Below, in pieces: positions 34,731-43,898 of a stretch of 64,000 nt of DNA; positions within the stretch are counted from its first letter, which is position 1; each line of letters opens with the position of its first letter. The notes beneath the pieces are model-generated. The model was not told the DNA's origin and made no database searches. It saw only the letters and a program-made list of their open reading frames with translations. The stretch covers positions 17,814 to 81,813 of the forward strand of contig NZ_MLBG01000009.1 in assembly GCF_001936595.1 (NCBI RefSeq), in the 5' to 3' direction. The position numbers and the translations under genes were made by a program. The DNA is from Desulfovibrio sp. DV. GTDB taxonomy: Bacteria; Desulfobacterota; Desulfovibrionia; Desulfovibrionales; Desulfovibrionaceae.

Positions 34731-35843
34731 TCAGCTTCCTTTGACGCAGATTGTATAGACCATGACACGACCATAATCAGAAGCAGGGTTGACCCAGCCC
34801 AAGGTGTCGTCTGTGGTCAACAGCCGCAGATGCACCTGCCATTGCCTATCGTTGCGGCTGACCGCCCAGGCTTGAAACGAGGTAATAGGAGGAGCCTGTG
34901 CGCCGGCAGCGACGATGGTTGGAGCCACGAAAATTTGTGGGGTGGTATCGGTGCCAAGCGGGCAGGCCGGTTTATTGATAAGGTCCCCGTCCTTGGCCAA
35001 GGTGGCGTTTTTAAAAAGTGTGCTGTTTCCTGTGTCGGCCAGGATTTCCATGTTGCTGTTCCGGCAAATGTAAAGTCCCTGGGCCGCATCGAAAAAGACC
35101 TTGCCTTCCGCAGAGGAATCACAGGTTTCACTGCCAAAGGTTCGTTCCGTAAATTGGACCTCATAAAGATTTCGGATCGCGTGATCCGTCATATCCAGTT
35201 CGGTTTGCATCTGATTAAGTTCCGGGTGGCCCGGGACGGACACCCGGTAGAGAAAATCCTGGCCGAGGCTGGAGCTGTCGAACGTGCTCAGCGCCCCAAG
35301 GTGGCCAGGGCCTGGGGATGTGATCCCGACGCTGGCCAGGTTGAGAGTCCACCCGCCGAAAGCTCCGCGTAGCGAACTCGACGGCTGGTCCGGAATATCC
35401 CCAGTGGGAATGAATCCGCCGGCTCCACCTGCCATCGCAGCCGCTGAGGGGACGACCGCAGTAGCGAACCGGACATCCTTGGCTTCCTGTCCGCGCCCAC
35501 CCGTAGTCAGCACCACCGCCTGCAACGTGTTCGCTTCGGGTTGCCTGAAATATATTTGATACGTCTGGCCCCAGACGTTGTGTCCCTGAAAGCCGGCCGC
35601 CAAAAAGCCTTCCGTGACCAGCGGAGCGGTGCCGATCATTGGTCCGCTATTGGCCGAGGCCTGCGTCACCAAGTCGGTCTGGTGCTTGCGAACATAGGCG
35701 GAAGCTGCCTTCGTCACCGCAGAGAGCTGGTCAGCGGCTTGCCGTTTTTCGAGTTCATTTGAGCCCAACGTCCACAAGTTCAAAAGAAGCGGAATCATGA
35801 TGAAAAGGACCAGCAGCGCGCCAATAGTTTCAACTAGTTTCAT
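34731..35843 (-). CDS. pilV: PilV-like minor pilin/adhesin, no leader peptide
   Basis: The protein has 370 residues. Residues 1-27 (MKLVETIGALLVLFIMIPLL) are a type IV pilin N-terminal helix with Glu at position 5. QRQAAD-type helix and a long Gly/Ser-rich beta region follow, ending VMVYTICVKGS, as in shufflon-type PilV. The initiating Met occupies the position of mature residue 1; upstream there is only Asn-Arg in frame and the pilM stop lies 4 bp away, so no cleavable leader is encoded. No inverted shufflon repeats were seen within or after the gene. PilV proteins tip the thin pilus and choose recipients in mating. Confidence 0.82.
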   Translation of the reverse strand: MKLVETIGALLVLFIMIPLLLNLWTLGSNELEKRQAADQLSAVTKAASAYVRKHQTDLVTQASANSGPMIGTAPLVTEGFLAAGFQGHNVWGQTYQIYFRQPEANTLQAVVLTTGGRGQEAKDVRFATAVVPSAAAMAGGAGGFIPTGDIPDQPSSSLRGAFGGWTLNLASVGITSPGPGHLGALSTFDSSSLGQDFLYRVSVPGHPELNQMQTELDMTDHAIRNLYEVQFTERTFGSETCDSSAEGKVFFDAAQGLYICRNSNMEILADTGNSTLFKNATLAKDGDLINKPACPLGTDTTPQIFVAPTIVAAGAQAPPITSFQAWAVSRNDRQWQVHLRLLTTDDTLGWVNPASDYGRVMVYTICVKGS

Positions 35844-35847
35844 GCGA

Positions 35848-36276
35848 TTACTCCACGCTGACCACGCTTACGATGTCGCCCTCGGAGACGAAGGCCGGGA
35901 CCGGCGTAACGCCGCCGTAGCTGGGGAGGAGCTGGCCAGCAGCCGCGCGGCCGATGGCGTAGCTCCCCCAATATAAATCCCGGACGAGCGCTATCTCTTC
36001 GGGCGAGGCTTCCCCCCAGACATAGAGGCAACCCGCCTCGATGCGGGCGTGCCACGGGCGCAGCATCACCCAACCTGTCGGCAGGCCCAGGGATGCTGTC
36101 GCAATATCTCCAGGCGTTTTGTGGCCGTTGAAAACATACCGATGCACTTCATTCCGGTAGATCGCGAAGTTAGCGGCTATTGACTCTGCTCGGTGGGTGT
36201 CTTGTGAATCCATGCTTCCAAAACGAAACATAGCCAAAACACCTAAAACAAACATGAGGACAGCCAATGCTTTCAT
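35848..36276 (-). CDS. pilM: PilM-like type IVb pilus protein
   Basis: The protein has 142 residues with an N-terminal hydrophobic helix (MKALAVLMFVLGVLAMFRFG). The remainder (SIAANFAIYRNEVHRYVFNG, LPTGWVMLRPWHARIEAGCL, YVWGEASPEEIALVRDLYWG) is like the IncI thin-pilus PilM family. It is located between the extra ATPase and pilV, not before pilN as in R64. Its role in pilus assembly is unknown in detail. Confidence 0.78.
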   Translation of the reverse strand: MKALAVLMFVLGVLAMFRFGSMDSQDTHRAESIAANFAIYRNEVHRYVFNGHKTPGDIATASLGLPTGWVMLRPWHARIEAGCLYVWGEASPEEIALVRDLYWGSYAIGRAAAGQLLPSYGGVTPVPAFVSEGDIVSVVSVE

Positions 36277-37298
36277 ATCGCTTTGAGTCCATGGTCTGCT
36301 ATGCGGTTACGCAAATCTCTCATGTCATCACCAAGCGATTGTAGTTGCCGCTCACGTAATTTCGCTCGAATGCCTTTCACGCGCATCGCGTTTTCTGGAT
36401 TGGAAGCAGTAAACGGGAGCAACAGATATTGAGGACACTTCTGCCACTTTGGCTCGCTTTCCAAATCCTGCAACAGAATGGCAAGGAGGGAATTGGCAAG
36501 ATTCTCGCAGGCGTTCGCTCCATCGAGTTCCTGCGCCCAATTAATGAGTCGCTCCAAGGCTGCGAGCACATCGAAGCCATGGATGGTGGCCACCACCAGT
36601 TGTTGTCTGGAGCCCAGGGCCACGCGCAGGGCTTCCAACGCCGCGAACTTGGTGTGAATCTCTCCGATGAAGATGACGTTGGGCGAGGCGTACAGGTGCG
36701 CCCGTTCGATTTGCATGGGGAGCTCATGCTCCCCTTGAATCTCCGTCTGAAAGCAGTGGCCGTGCTCTCCCCAACTACCGCCGAGGGGCAATTCCGCCGG
36801 GTTCTCAAACGTCACGGCGTGCCCGCCATGTTGCTGTAGCCGGCTGGCCACCAAAGCACTGGCCGTCGTTGTCTTTCCCGAGGCCTGCGCGCCGGCCACC
36901 AAAACGAGGCCTTGCCGTTGCTCCGCGAGGAGTAGCCATTCGCTGAGATACGGCGGCAGCCCCAATTTCGAGAGCTGAGGCACCTCTGATGGCAGCCGAC
37001 GCATGAACCATGTCTGGCCGGCATCGACATCCTGGATTTCGGCCACCCGGTAATACACTCCGTTATGGGAATACCGGATCGTTCGGGGCTCCACGCGGAG
37101 CCCCGTGGCCGGGTCCGTCTGGCGTCTGGCCAAGACGGCATCGATCAGTTTCTTGGGCAGCTCCTTCACCTCGTCCGCGCAATCCGGCGGGACGGGGATG
37201 AGCTGCTGTCCTGACTCGGGGCAGCCTTTGAGCCGCGCAGACCCGTCCGGCAAGATGATCAGGTCTGAAAAGAACAGTTCCGCCAACGACACGGTCAT
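36273..37298 (-). CDS. PilT/GspE-type secretion ATPase in the pilT/pilU slot
   Basis: The protein has 341 residues. Walker A is VLVAGAQASGKTTTASALVA, the Asp/Glu boxes are near HAVTFENPAELPLGG, Walker B is NVIFIGEIHT, and the His box is VVATIHGFDVLAALERLI. MTVSLAELFF at 37298 is the likely start, overlapping pilS by four bases. It is shorter than PilQ and resembles retraction ATPases. In R64 this position is held by pilT (transglycosylase) and pilU (prepilin peptidase), neither related to this protein. It may power pilus retraction, which would be new for a conjugative thin pilus of this kind. Confidence 0.8.
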   Translation of the reverse strand: MTVSLAELFFSDLIILPDGSARLKGCPESGQQLIPVPPDCADEVKELPKKLIDAVLARRQTDPATGLRVEPRTIRYSHNGVYYRVAEIQDVDAGQTWFMRRLPSEVPQLSKLGLPPYLSEWLLLAEQRQGLVLVAGAQASGKTTTASALVASRLQQHGGHAVTFENPAELPLGGSWGEHGHCFQTEIQGEHELPMQIERAHLYASPNVIFIGEIHTKFAALEALRVALGSRQQLVVATIHGFDVLAALERLINWAQELDGANACENLANSLLAILLQDLESEPKWQKCPQYLLLPFTASNPENAMRVKGIRAKLRERQLQSLGDDMRDLRNRIADHGLKAI

Positions 37299-37774
37299 CT
37301 CGCCGTAAAGATGATGTTGTTGGTGTCGTTGCAATAGGACACGATATCCGTGACAATAGACTCCGAGAGCCGATCCACGGCATGGCCGTTCACATCAACG
37401 GCAAGCCAAGCATCCGTCTGGAATTTTGCCAGCTTAGTGCACTCTTCCTGGGGAATGGTTGTGAGTTCGATGGAAAACGCCGCATCCGCAGTCACCGGGG
37501 CCAAGGTAATATCGCCACCAAAGGCATTTTTGAGCACTTCGCCCTTAATAAATGATTTGGGCACCACCCCGGCTTTCAGAGCCAACGCGTTGTCCAGGCC
37601 AGTGTAATCTGCCGAACCGGAGAACATATGCTGCACCTGCATACGCAGGGTGACGAGATTTTGTTCTGTCTCACCCAGCTTGGACGAGGAAAATGCTCCG
37701 CTGAGACCCAAGGCGGCCCCGGCTAAGACAATCAACCCAACTAAAATAGCGCCAAGAGTTTCAAGAAGCGTCAT
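37295..37774 (-). CDS. pilS: PilS-like major pilin, no leader peptide
   Basis: The protein has 159 residues. The N-terminus MTLLETLGAILVGLIVLAGA is a canonical pilin helix with Glu5, but the start Met itself stands at mature position 1. In frame upstream the residue before it is Arg, with no start codon before a stop, and the GGAGG ribosome site lies in the last codons of pilR. So the usual basic leader ending in Gly is absent. The globular domain (SSKLGETEQNLVTLRMQVQH, then ALALKAGVVPKSF, VTADAAFSIELTTIPQEEC) has the two C-terminal Cys (EECTKL...SYCNDT) typical of type IVb pilins. Confidence 0.85.
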   Translation of the reverse strand: MTLLETLGAILVGLIVLAGAALGLSGAFSSSKLGETEQNLVTLRMQVQHMFSGSADYTGLDNALALKAGVVPKSFIKGEVLKNAFGGDITLAPVTADAAFSIELTTIPQEECTKLAKFQTDAWLAVDVNGHAVDRLSESIVTDIVSYCNDTNNIIFTAR

Positions 37775-37775
37775 C

Positions 37776-38843
37776 CTAGTATCCTCCAGATTGTAAGAGT
37801 TGAGATTGCAAGGAACCTATCGCCATTGCCAAAATGCAAATCAAAACTGTAATCAGGACAATTCCAACCAAATTCATTATCCTGGATTGCTGCTTCACCA
37901 ACTCCACGCCTTCATGCATCCATTCTGTTGCTAATTCGTGCATCTGACGGTGAAATCCCGGAAGAACGGCATAAACACGCAAGTCATCAATAAGCTCTTG
38001 ATCTGGAAAATTCATTCGGCAATCATACATCGAATCGCCAAGGTTTTTTCCATGACCGTTTTCAATGGAGATTGCTAAAATGCGTTCTCGCAAATAAGGG
38101 CTTACTGTCTCAGAGTTGATCATTGATTCCAGAATATGCGAGAGCTGTACGCCAGAATGCATCAATGTGGACAGTGTGTAGAGCCAGACCGAGCCCACCG
38201 TCAGGCGGTATATTGACCACGGAGGCAAGCTTTCCACATAGAGACGTAACCGACCTGTCCAGATTGGTAGAGTCAGCAGCGCCGTAGCAATGAGGCCGAG
38301 AATAACAAGCAATGTGACCGCACCGGCAAACGAAGCCACAAATGAGGTCATCTTGTAGAATGCCGCCGCCGCGCCATGCCATTTGGCGGGATCGGAAAGC
38401 ATGGCGAACTTCGGCATCACCATGACGGAGACGACACCCAAAAGCAGGATACAAATACCAAAGAGAAACACGGGATAAGCCAACGCGCTCACCACGGCCC
38501 CAAGGATCTTCTGACGGGCAGCCAGCAGGCCGGCCGCCAGCTCCAGCCCTTCAGGAAATCGACCCGAGCGCTGACCACTGGAGATGAGCATGACCTCTTC
38601 CGGAGTGACGAAGTCGCTCAGGCTCGCTCCCAAATTGTGTCCCAAACCCAAGTGCTCCAGCACTCGGGCGAACACCAATGCCGCAGGGGATCGACGACTT
38701 GTCGCCCGGAGTTGCATCTGGCGCAGACTTTGGTCCAAGCTCATGCCATGTCGGGCCTGGGCTGCCAGCTTTTTCCAGGTCCGTTGCCGTACCGAACTGC
38801 TGAATGCCAGGCGCGCCAGGAGTTCTGCCAAGTACTCGCGCAT
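37776..38843 (-). CDS. pilR: PilR inner-membrane platform protein (PilC/GspF family)
   Basis: The protein has 355 residues with two T2SS-F repeats: the first with RLAFSSSVRQRTWKKLAAQA and GQRSGRFPEGLELAAGLLAA, the second with SVWLYTLSTLMHSGVQLSHI and a C-terminal membrane helix (LVGIVLITVLICILAMAIGS). It couples the assembly ATPase to the growing pilus. Stop and start overlap with pilQ by one base. Confidence 0.92.
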   Translation of the reverse strand: MREYLAELLARLAFSSSVRQRTWKKLAAQARHGMSLDQSLRQMQLRATSRRSPAALVFARVLEHLGLGHNLGASLSDFVTPEEVMLISSGQRSGRFPEGLELAAGLLAARQKILGAVVSALAYPVFLFGICILLLGVVSVMVMPKFAMLSDPAKWHGAAAAFYKMTSFVASFAGAVTLLVILGLIATALLTLPIWTGRLRLYVESLPPWSIYRLTVGSVWLYTLSTLMHSGVQLSHILESMINSETVSPYLRERILAISIENGHGKNLGDSMYDCRMNFPDQELIDDLRVYAVLPGFHRQMHELATEWMHEGVELVKQQSRIMNLVGIVLITVLICILAMAIGSLQSQLLQSGGY

Positions 38844-40378
38844 CAGCGTCCACCGGACACGAAAACTTGGTTGAAGTTGAGAGGAACACCAAGCCGCTCC
38901 TCCGCGAGGTAAGGATCGACATGGCCCTCTTTGATGAGTTCCACGGCGTGGTCGACGTAGCTGCGTCCCCCTTTTTCCTTGATCCAGTATTCGTGGGCAC
39001 GTGGAATATTGCCTTCGCGCAAAAACCCGAGCATTTCCTGGTCAGTGGCCACGATCTCGGCCGCGACGGTCTGCCCGATCAGCCCTCGCTTTCGGCATTT
39101 CTCACAGCCGTTGCCCCGGACGTACACGGATTCCCGGTCATCCAGGACTCGCCGTAACCGGCTGGCAACATCTTCGGGCAAATGCTGTTGACGCTTCTCG
39201 GGTTTGAGGTCCATCAGCCGGATTTTACAACTCGGGCACAGCATGGGCAGTAACCGCTGGTATTCGAGCCCGGCCAAGACGTTATGATCGCAAATCTGTT
39301 CCAGTGGATTACGATAGTGGGTGGCCAGGATGCTGACCAAGCGAGCGATGATGCCCATGGCGTTGTTCGCATGGATCGTGGCCCAGACCGAATGCCCGGT
39401 CAGCGCCGCGTCGATGGCAGCGACAGCGGCCTCGACGTACCTGATCTCGCCGATCATGAGCACGTCCGGATCGCTTCTCATGGCCCCTGCGATGGCGTCA
39501 CAATACGCACCGGACCGGGTGCTTCTGTCGTTGCTGGAGATAAGGACTTGACGCACCCCCTTGAGAGGATATTCTGGTGGGTCTTCGATGCTGAAATAGG
39601 CCTTCTCGGGATTGCGCTCCGTCATGGACTCCATGACATGCTTCAAAAAAGTGGATTTTCCGTGCCCCGTGGGGCCTGAAATGATCGTCAGGCCGGTGCG
39701 CCGGGTGAGAAATTGAGCCGTGTCGCATTGGTTCGGCGTGAAGCCAAGCACCGCCATGCGCTCCTGCAAAGAGCCTTTGGCGGACGTCGCATCATAGAGA
39801 AGCCGCAGGGACATGGAGGTGCCCACGCCGGACTGCGCCTGGGCGCACTCAATGGGCTCCGAGTGCACACGCACGGAATGCACGTTGGGCGGCAGGTAAT
39901 TCCGTTGAGCGATCCGCCCATCCTGCCGTTCGGTCGGCGAAAAGCAGGTGTCAGCCGACTGGGAAAGTTTTTGGTAAATGCAGGCGATCAGGCGCTGACC
40001 CAACTCGGCATTGAGCTGCGTGTGGTCCGTCAGCATCCCCAGGCAGCGAAATCTAATAATGGTATAAAGGCCGGAATCCATGAGATGGATGTCTGACGCT
40101 CCTGTATCAAAAGCATCCTTGATGAGGTCGATGGCGTACTGCTGCACCTCATTTTCCGCATGGCCCGTCCTGGCAGCCTGACTGGCAAAGGTGCTGTCGA
40201 ATTCTTCCGGCTTGTGAAACTCATAGGTTAAGATGCCGCGACGCCGTAAACTGCCGTAGAAATCAACAATCTGAAGATTATTTTTAAGTTCCGCCGAGAT
40301 ATGGAGAACACCATTGACGAGCGCCACGCGGCCTCGCAAGGCCGCTGGAATGTTGTCAATAACGCTAACTTGTTCCAT
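38843..40378 (-). CDS. pilQ: PilQ assembly ATPase (GspE/PilB family)
   Basis: The protein has 511 residues from MEQVSVIDNIP at 40378; earlier in-frame codons overlap pilP. It has Walker A TIISGPTGHGKSTFLKHVME, the Asp box YFSIEDPPEYPL, Walker B DVLMIGEIRYVEAA and His box VWATIHANNAMG. A tetra-Cys zinc site (LCPSCKIR ... GCEKCRKRG) marks the extension ATPase class. It drives pilus polymerisation. Confidence 0.93.
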   Translation of the reverse strand: MEQVSVIDNIPAALRGRVALVNGVLHISAELKNNLQIVDFYGSLRRRGILTYEFHKPEEFDSTFASQAARTGHAENEVQQYAIDLIKDAFDTGASDIHLMDSGLYTIIRFRCLGMLTDHTQLNAELGQRLIACIYQKLSQSADTCFSPTERQDGRIAQRNYLPPNVHSVRVHSEPIECAQAQSGVGTSMSLRLLYDATSAKGSLQERMAVLGFTPNQCDTAQFLTRRTGLTIISGPTGHGKSTFLKHVMESMTERNPEKAYFSIEDPPEYPLKGVRQVLISSNDRSTRSGAYCDAIAGAMRSDPDVLMIGEIRYVEAAVAAIDAALTGHSVWATIHANNAMGIIARLVSILATHYRNPLEQICDHNVLAGLEYQRLLPMLCPSCKIRLMDLKPEKRQQHLPEDVASRLRRVLDDRESVYVRGNGCEKCRKRGLIGQTVAAEIVATDQEMLGFLREGNIPRAHEYWIKEKGGRSYVDHAVELIKEGHVDPYLAEERLGVPLNFNQVFVSGGR

Positions 40379-40385
40379 AAAGGAC

Positions 40386-41033
40386 CTACTCAAAAGCCAG
40401 TGTAGTTGATGAATTACCGCGCCGGACCAACACACCGGTGCGATTGACAGCGGTGATGACACCACCGCCGAACTTGTCACCGGGGCGCACAGTCACGAGA
40501 CTGCCAGAGCTGGACCGGATCGTGGCGCTGGCGTGGCCGTCCACCCCCTGGATGGAGATGACAACCGGGGAAGCCTCTTTCGGCTTAACCACCGGTTTGG
40601 GAGGTTCAGGCAAAATCACCTGGGGCTGAGGCGCGGGTGTGATTTTTTTGGAAGTCAGCTTTTCCTTTTCCTGCTCAATCGCGACCATCACCTTCATTTC
40701 TTCGAGATCGGCCCGCAGTTCGGTCATGCGTCCCAAATTCCCGGATTGTGGTACGGTGATGGCACCTGCTTCCTTGACGGCAACAGGCTGCATTTCGATG
40801 CCTGAGGCCTCGCCCTCCTTGCTCTCCTTGGGCGCTGAAGCCGGCACCGCACCGGCTCGCGAGGCAACTTCCTTTGTTTGGATTTTTGCCGGGGTTTTAG
40901 GGGCAGAAGCAGGGGGGGAAGGAAGCTGAGGTTCCTGCCAACTCCGAATTATCAAGACGCCAACAAACACCAGGACCACAGTCGCCGTAACGCACCCAAC
41001 TATCCAAAGTTTTCGACTACTTTGCTGCGACAT
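40386..41033 (-). CDS. pilP: PilP thin-pilus biogenesis protein
   Basis: The protein has 215 residues. One N-terminal membrane helix (KLWIVGCVTATVVLVFVGVL), a Pro/Ala/Lys-rich periplasmic linker, and a C-terminal small beta domain (VVISIQGVDGHASATIRSSS, GSLVTVRPGDKFGGGVITAV, GVLVRRGNSSTTLAFE), as in IncI PilP and the GspC-like family that contact the secretin. The start at 41033 (MSQQSSRK) overlaps the restored end of pilO by 17 bp. Confidence 0.85.
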   Translation of the reverse strand: MSQQSSRKLWIVGCVTATVVLVFVGVLIIRSWQEPQLPSPPASAPKTPAKIQTKEVASRAGAVPASAPKESKEGEASGIEMQPVAVKEAGAITVPQSGNLGRMTELRADLEEMKVMVAIEQEKEKLTSKKITPAPQPQVILPEPPKPVVKPKEASPVVISIQGVDGHASATIRSSSGSLVTVRPGDKFGGGVITAVNRTGVLVRRGNSSTTLAFE

Positions 41034-42272
41034 AAACAGCCCCTTTGATGACCCAGACGTTTTTTTCAAACGCAATTGATTCGAGCATGATGCCAGGGAT
41101 GCAGGAAAATACTTTTGGCAGTGCCGCATCTTCGAGCATTGCAGACGGAATCTCACTCACCTCCCACTGGCCACGCATCCAGGGGGCAGTAATTTCAACA
41201 TTATCAACACGCTTTTTTCTGGATTATTGTACGTGAGCCGCAGATGGGCACCCATGAGTTGCGTACCTTGGTACAACAGGCGGGTGCATTCCTCTCGTGG
41301 AAGCAACGACTCAACAGGGCGCATCACACGGTGCCCGGAGACCGGGAGGCGAGAAATCGCCTTGTGCGGGGACTCAATTCGAGCTGAAAGTGGCAAATGC
41401 ACGTAATCAGCGCCGGGCCTGTGCCCCCAGGTGACAACCACCCCCAGCCCGTCAAAGACCGCGCGTTCCAGGACCCACCCCGAGGCAGCCATGGGCAATC
41501 TCAACAGGGCCGCAACGCCACGCGAAACAAGTTCATCAACGGCCGGGGCCGTGATCCATGGCTGCTGGAAATAACGTTCCGGATGCGCCAAAAGCTCCTG
41601 TTTATGCTGTTCCGTGTTGGCCATGGCGATCCGGGCAGCCTCCATGGCCCGTTTGCCCGCCTGATGATCCAGGAATTTTTTGAACCCGTAGCCGCCCAGC
41701 AGCAGCACTGCCGCCACACCGCACATGGCCGCCAGCTTGCGCCGTTGCCCCGGCAGCGGTTGTAGGGGCTGCAAATAACCGTTGCGGCCCCGGAAACGGC
41801 TGAACGGCCCCGCGCTGATAAGAGGCGTGAGCCAATGAAGGCTTTCGTCCACGGTCTCGCAGGAAACCGTTTCTGCGAAATCGCTGTCGAGCAGCCCTTT
41901 GAGCGACTGAATCCATTCATTGGCCTCAATGCGGGTCGGGAAGACCTGGTCACCCATGCCCACGATCAGCGACTGGGATGTGGCGAACACCCACCAGAAC
42001 TCACCATCCTGATCCGCAAGACAAAAAAGGCCCAGAAAAGACGGTGAGGTAATGCGTACCGCAGCCGCCAAGGCGCGAACCCCAAGCCAGTCGCGCACTG
42101 ATCCGCCACTGACAGCGAACCCGTACTGGCGCTGGCGGTAAGCAACCATGTCCAGAGCATGGTCGAGCTTCCCTGCCTCTCGCCGCAGGTCGGGCTCGCT
42201 CTGCTTGGCGTTGCTGGTGAACCATTGGAGACCAACAGCCCAATGGCGTTTATTGATGACAACCCGGCGCAT
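41017..42272 (-). CDS. pilO: PilO thin-pilus protein, frame break near the C-terminus
   Basis: The first frame (stop at 41157) gives 371 residues: an actin-like N-terminal part (KRHWAVGLQWFTSNAKQSEP, FAVSGGSVRDWLGVRALAAA, EFWWVFATSQSLIVGMGDQV), a central membrane helix (LAAMCGVAAVLLLGGYGFKK), and a periplasmic region. At a T6 run on the plus strand (41213-41218) a -1 shift continues the protein as RVDNVEITAPWMRGQWEVSE and IAFEKNVWVIKGAVYVAAK, ending at 41017. The restored protein has 418 residues and overlaps pilP by 17 bp like other gene pairs here. The first-frame tail LPPGCVASGR looks random. I judge the shifted frame to be the true C-terminus. Confidence 0.8.
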
Positions 42273-43897
42273 TACAGTTCCGCCGATTCCACTTCGATGG
42301 TAATGACCAGCAACGACCGCCCATAATTCCCGGAATGAGAGGTCTTGGTAATTCCCAAAGCATTATCCGTTGTGGTGGATTCTTTTTCGAATCCGCAGAG
42401 AACGAGAGTTTGTCCCATTTTCATGGCTGACCGCTGGGATAACGCTCGCGTTGAAGTCTGAGGCAATTCGACAGTTACGTCTGATGTCGTCAGTTCTTTC
42501 ATCTCATCGAGAGCTGAGATATTGATATTGTATTGCAGTATCACGCGGCGTTGATCCAGTATGTGAGGTATAACGGTCATAGCAAAACCCGTAGTGACCT
42601 CGCCTGGAGTGATTTCCGTTGTCTGACTGTAGTCATTCGTGGACTTGCCCACGCCAGCCAGATAGGCGCGCCGCTCAATGGCTAAGACCGGAACGGGCTG
42701 GTTGCTCATCACCAGTCCACCGGCAGACGTGACCTGAGTTGCTTTCCCCCATTGGCGGAGGGCTTTGAGAACAGCCGACGAATCCTTGAGCCGCCCGGAA
42801 ACAATGGTTGCCGTGGCCGTGTTGATGCTCCCGATCCCGCTTATGCTGCCGGCCGAGAGGGCCACATCGGAAACATTGGCATTTTGGAAAAGCGTCTGGA
42901 TGTTGAAGCCGATTTCGGCGTCGTCGGTCAGTTTGAGAGACCAGACCCGGACCGTCAGAGCCACCTGCCGAGACAGGCGGGTATTGAGCTCGTCTATGTA
43001 GGTACCCACCCGCCGAACGCTCTCTGGAATGTCACGGACGGTGATCGTGCCGGCGGCCTGGTTGACGACCACCACACCCTTGGGAGTGAGCAAGGCCTTC
43101 ACAGCTTTTTCCGTGTCCGCCCACACGTCGAAAGTCAGGGTGGTCCCCGATGTTTGCGACGTCTGTGCGCTGGTATCCTCCCGGGAAACAGGCTGACTCA
43201 CCAAGGAATTGCTGATGCCGGGCGAACTGTTTTCCTTGGATTTATTAGTCAGCTTGTTTTCATAGGTCACTTTCCCAGGTGCTCCCAAAATGGTGTAGGT
43301 ACGCACGAGCATATGAGCGAAGGTGACACTGTTATTGTTCTCATCGAAATCCCACCCGTACCCCGATAGCGCGGCCACCTGATCGAGCAGGCCACGCAGA
43401 GGACCCTCGTAGGAGACATTGAGAACCTTGCCTCCGCCATACCCAGCGACGGAAACGCCACTTCCACCGTTCCCACCTCCCTTCAGCAGGGCTTCCAGTT
43501 CCAGATTCACACCCTGTTCTCCCGATGGGGCAGCAGGGGCTGAAGCCGGGGGAACAGGAGGATGGTCGGTGGATTTCTTGGCCTCATCCTGATCCGCTGC
43601 GACCTGGACCGACAGCGAGGAAAGCTCACTGATGGCTGCCGCAATGCTGGTCAGGGTACCCTTACGGCGAAGCATCACCCGTTTATTGAGAATTGGGTTT
43701 GAGGCCGTCGAGCGAAGCATCGTAGCCTTCGCCCCCAGATAGGGGGTCTCCACCACTTCCACGGTGCGCGATCGGCTTTGCTCCCGGAACTGTTCCCCTT
43801 GGCGTTCGACGGGGTCCACTTGAGGGGTCGTTTTAGCGCAGCCGCCAACGGTGAGTGCTAAAACGAAAAGAAGAAAAACATATTTCGTCTTAAACAT
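42272..43897 (-). CDS. pilN: PilN secretin lipoprotein
   Basis: The protein has 541 residues from MFKTKYVFLLFVLALTVGGC, a lipoprotein signal peptide with the lipidated Cys in GGCAKTT. The N-terminal domain (VMLRRKGTLTSIAAAISELS; LLDQVAALSGYGWDFDENNN) is followed by an N-domain (VNQAAGTITVRDIPESVRRV) and a secretin core (RQVALTVRVWSLKLTDDAEI ... YLAGVGKSTNDYSQTTEITP ... GQTLVLCGFEKES). It forms the outer-membrane pore for the pilus. BfpB and TcpC are relatives. It starts next to the TrbH-PilL fusion stop. Confidence 0.92.
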   Translation of the reverse strand: MFKTKYVFLLFVLALTVGGCAKTTPQVDPVERQGEQFREQSRSRTVEVVETPYLGAKATMLRSTASNPILNKRVMLRRKGTLTSIAAAISELSSLSVQVAADQDEAKKSTDHPPVPPASAPAAPSGEQGVNLELEALLKGGGNGGSGVSVAGYGGGKVLNVSYEGPLRGLLDQVAALSGYGWDFDENNNSVTFAHMLVRTYTILGAPGKVTYENKLTNKSKENSSPGISNSLVSQPVSREDTSAQTSQTSGTTLTFDVWADTEKAVKALLTPKGVVVVNQAAGTITVRDIPESVRRVGTYIDELNTRLSRQVALTVRVWSLKLTDDAEIGFNIQTLFQNANVSDVALSAGSISGIGSINTATATIVSGRLKDSSAVLKALRQWGKATQVTSAGGLVMSNQPVPVLAIERRAYLAGVGKSTNDYSQTTEITPGEVTTGFAMTVIPHILDQRRVILQYNINISALDEMKELTTSDVTVELPQTSTRALSQRSAMKMGQTLVLCGFEKESTTTDNALGITKTSHSGNYGRSLLVITIEVESAEL

Positions 43898-43898
43898 C

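Noticed and set aside
34731..35843. Shufflon at the pilV 3' end
   Set aside because: No repeated inverted recombination sites or alternative C-terminal segments were found, and the only serine recombinase nearby is 15 kb away with its own res-like repeats.
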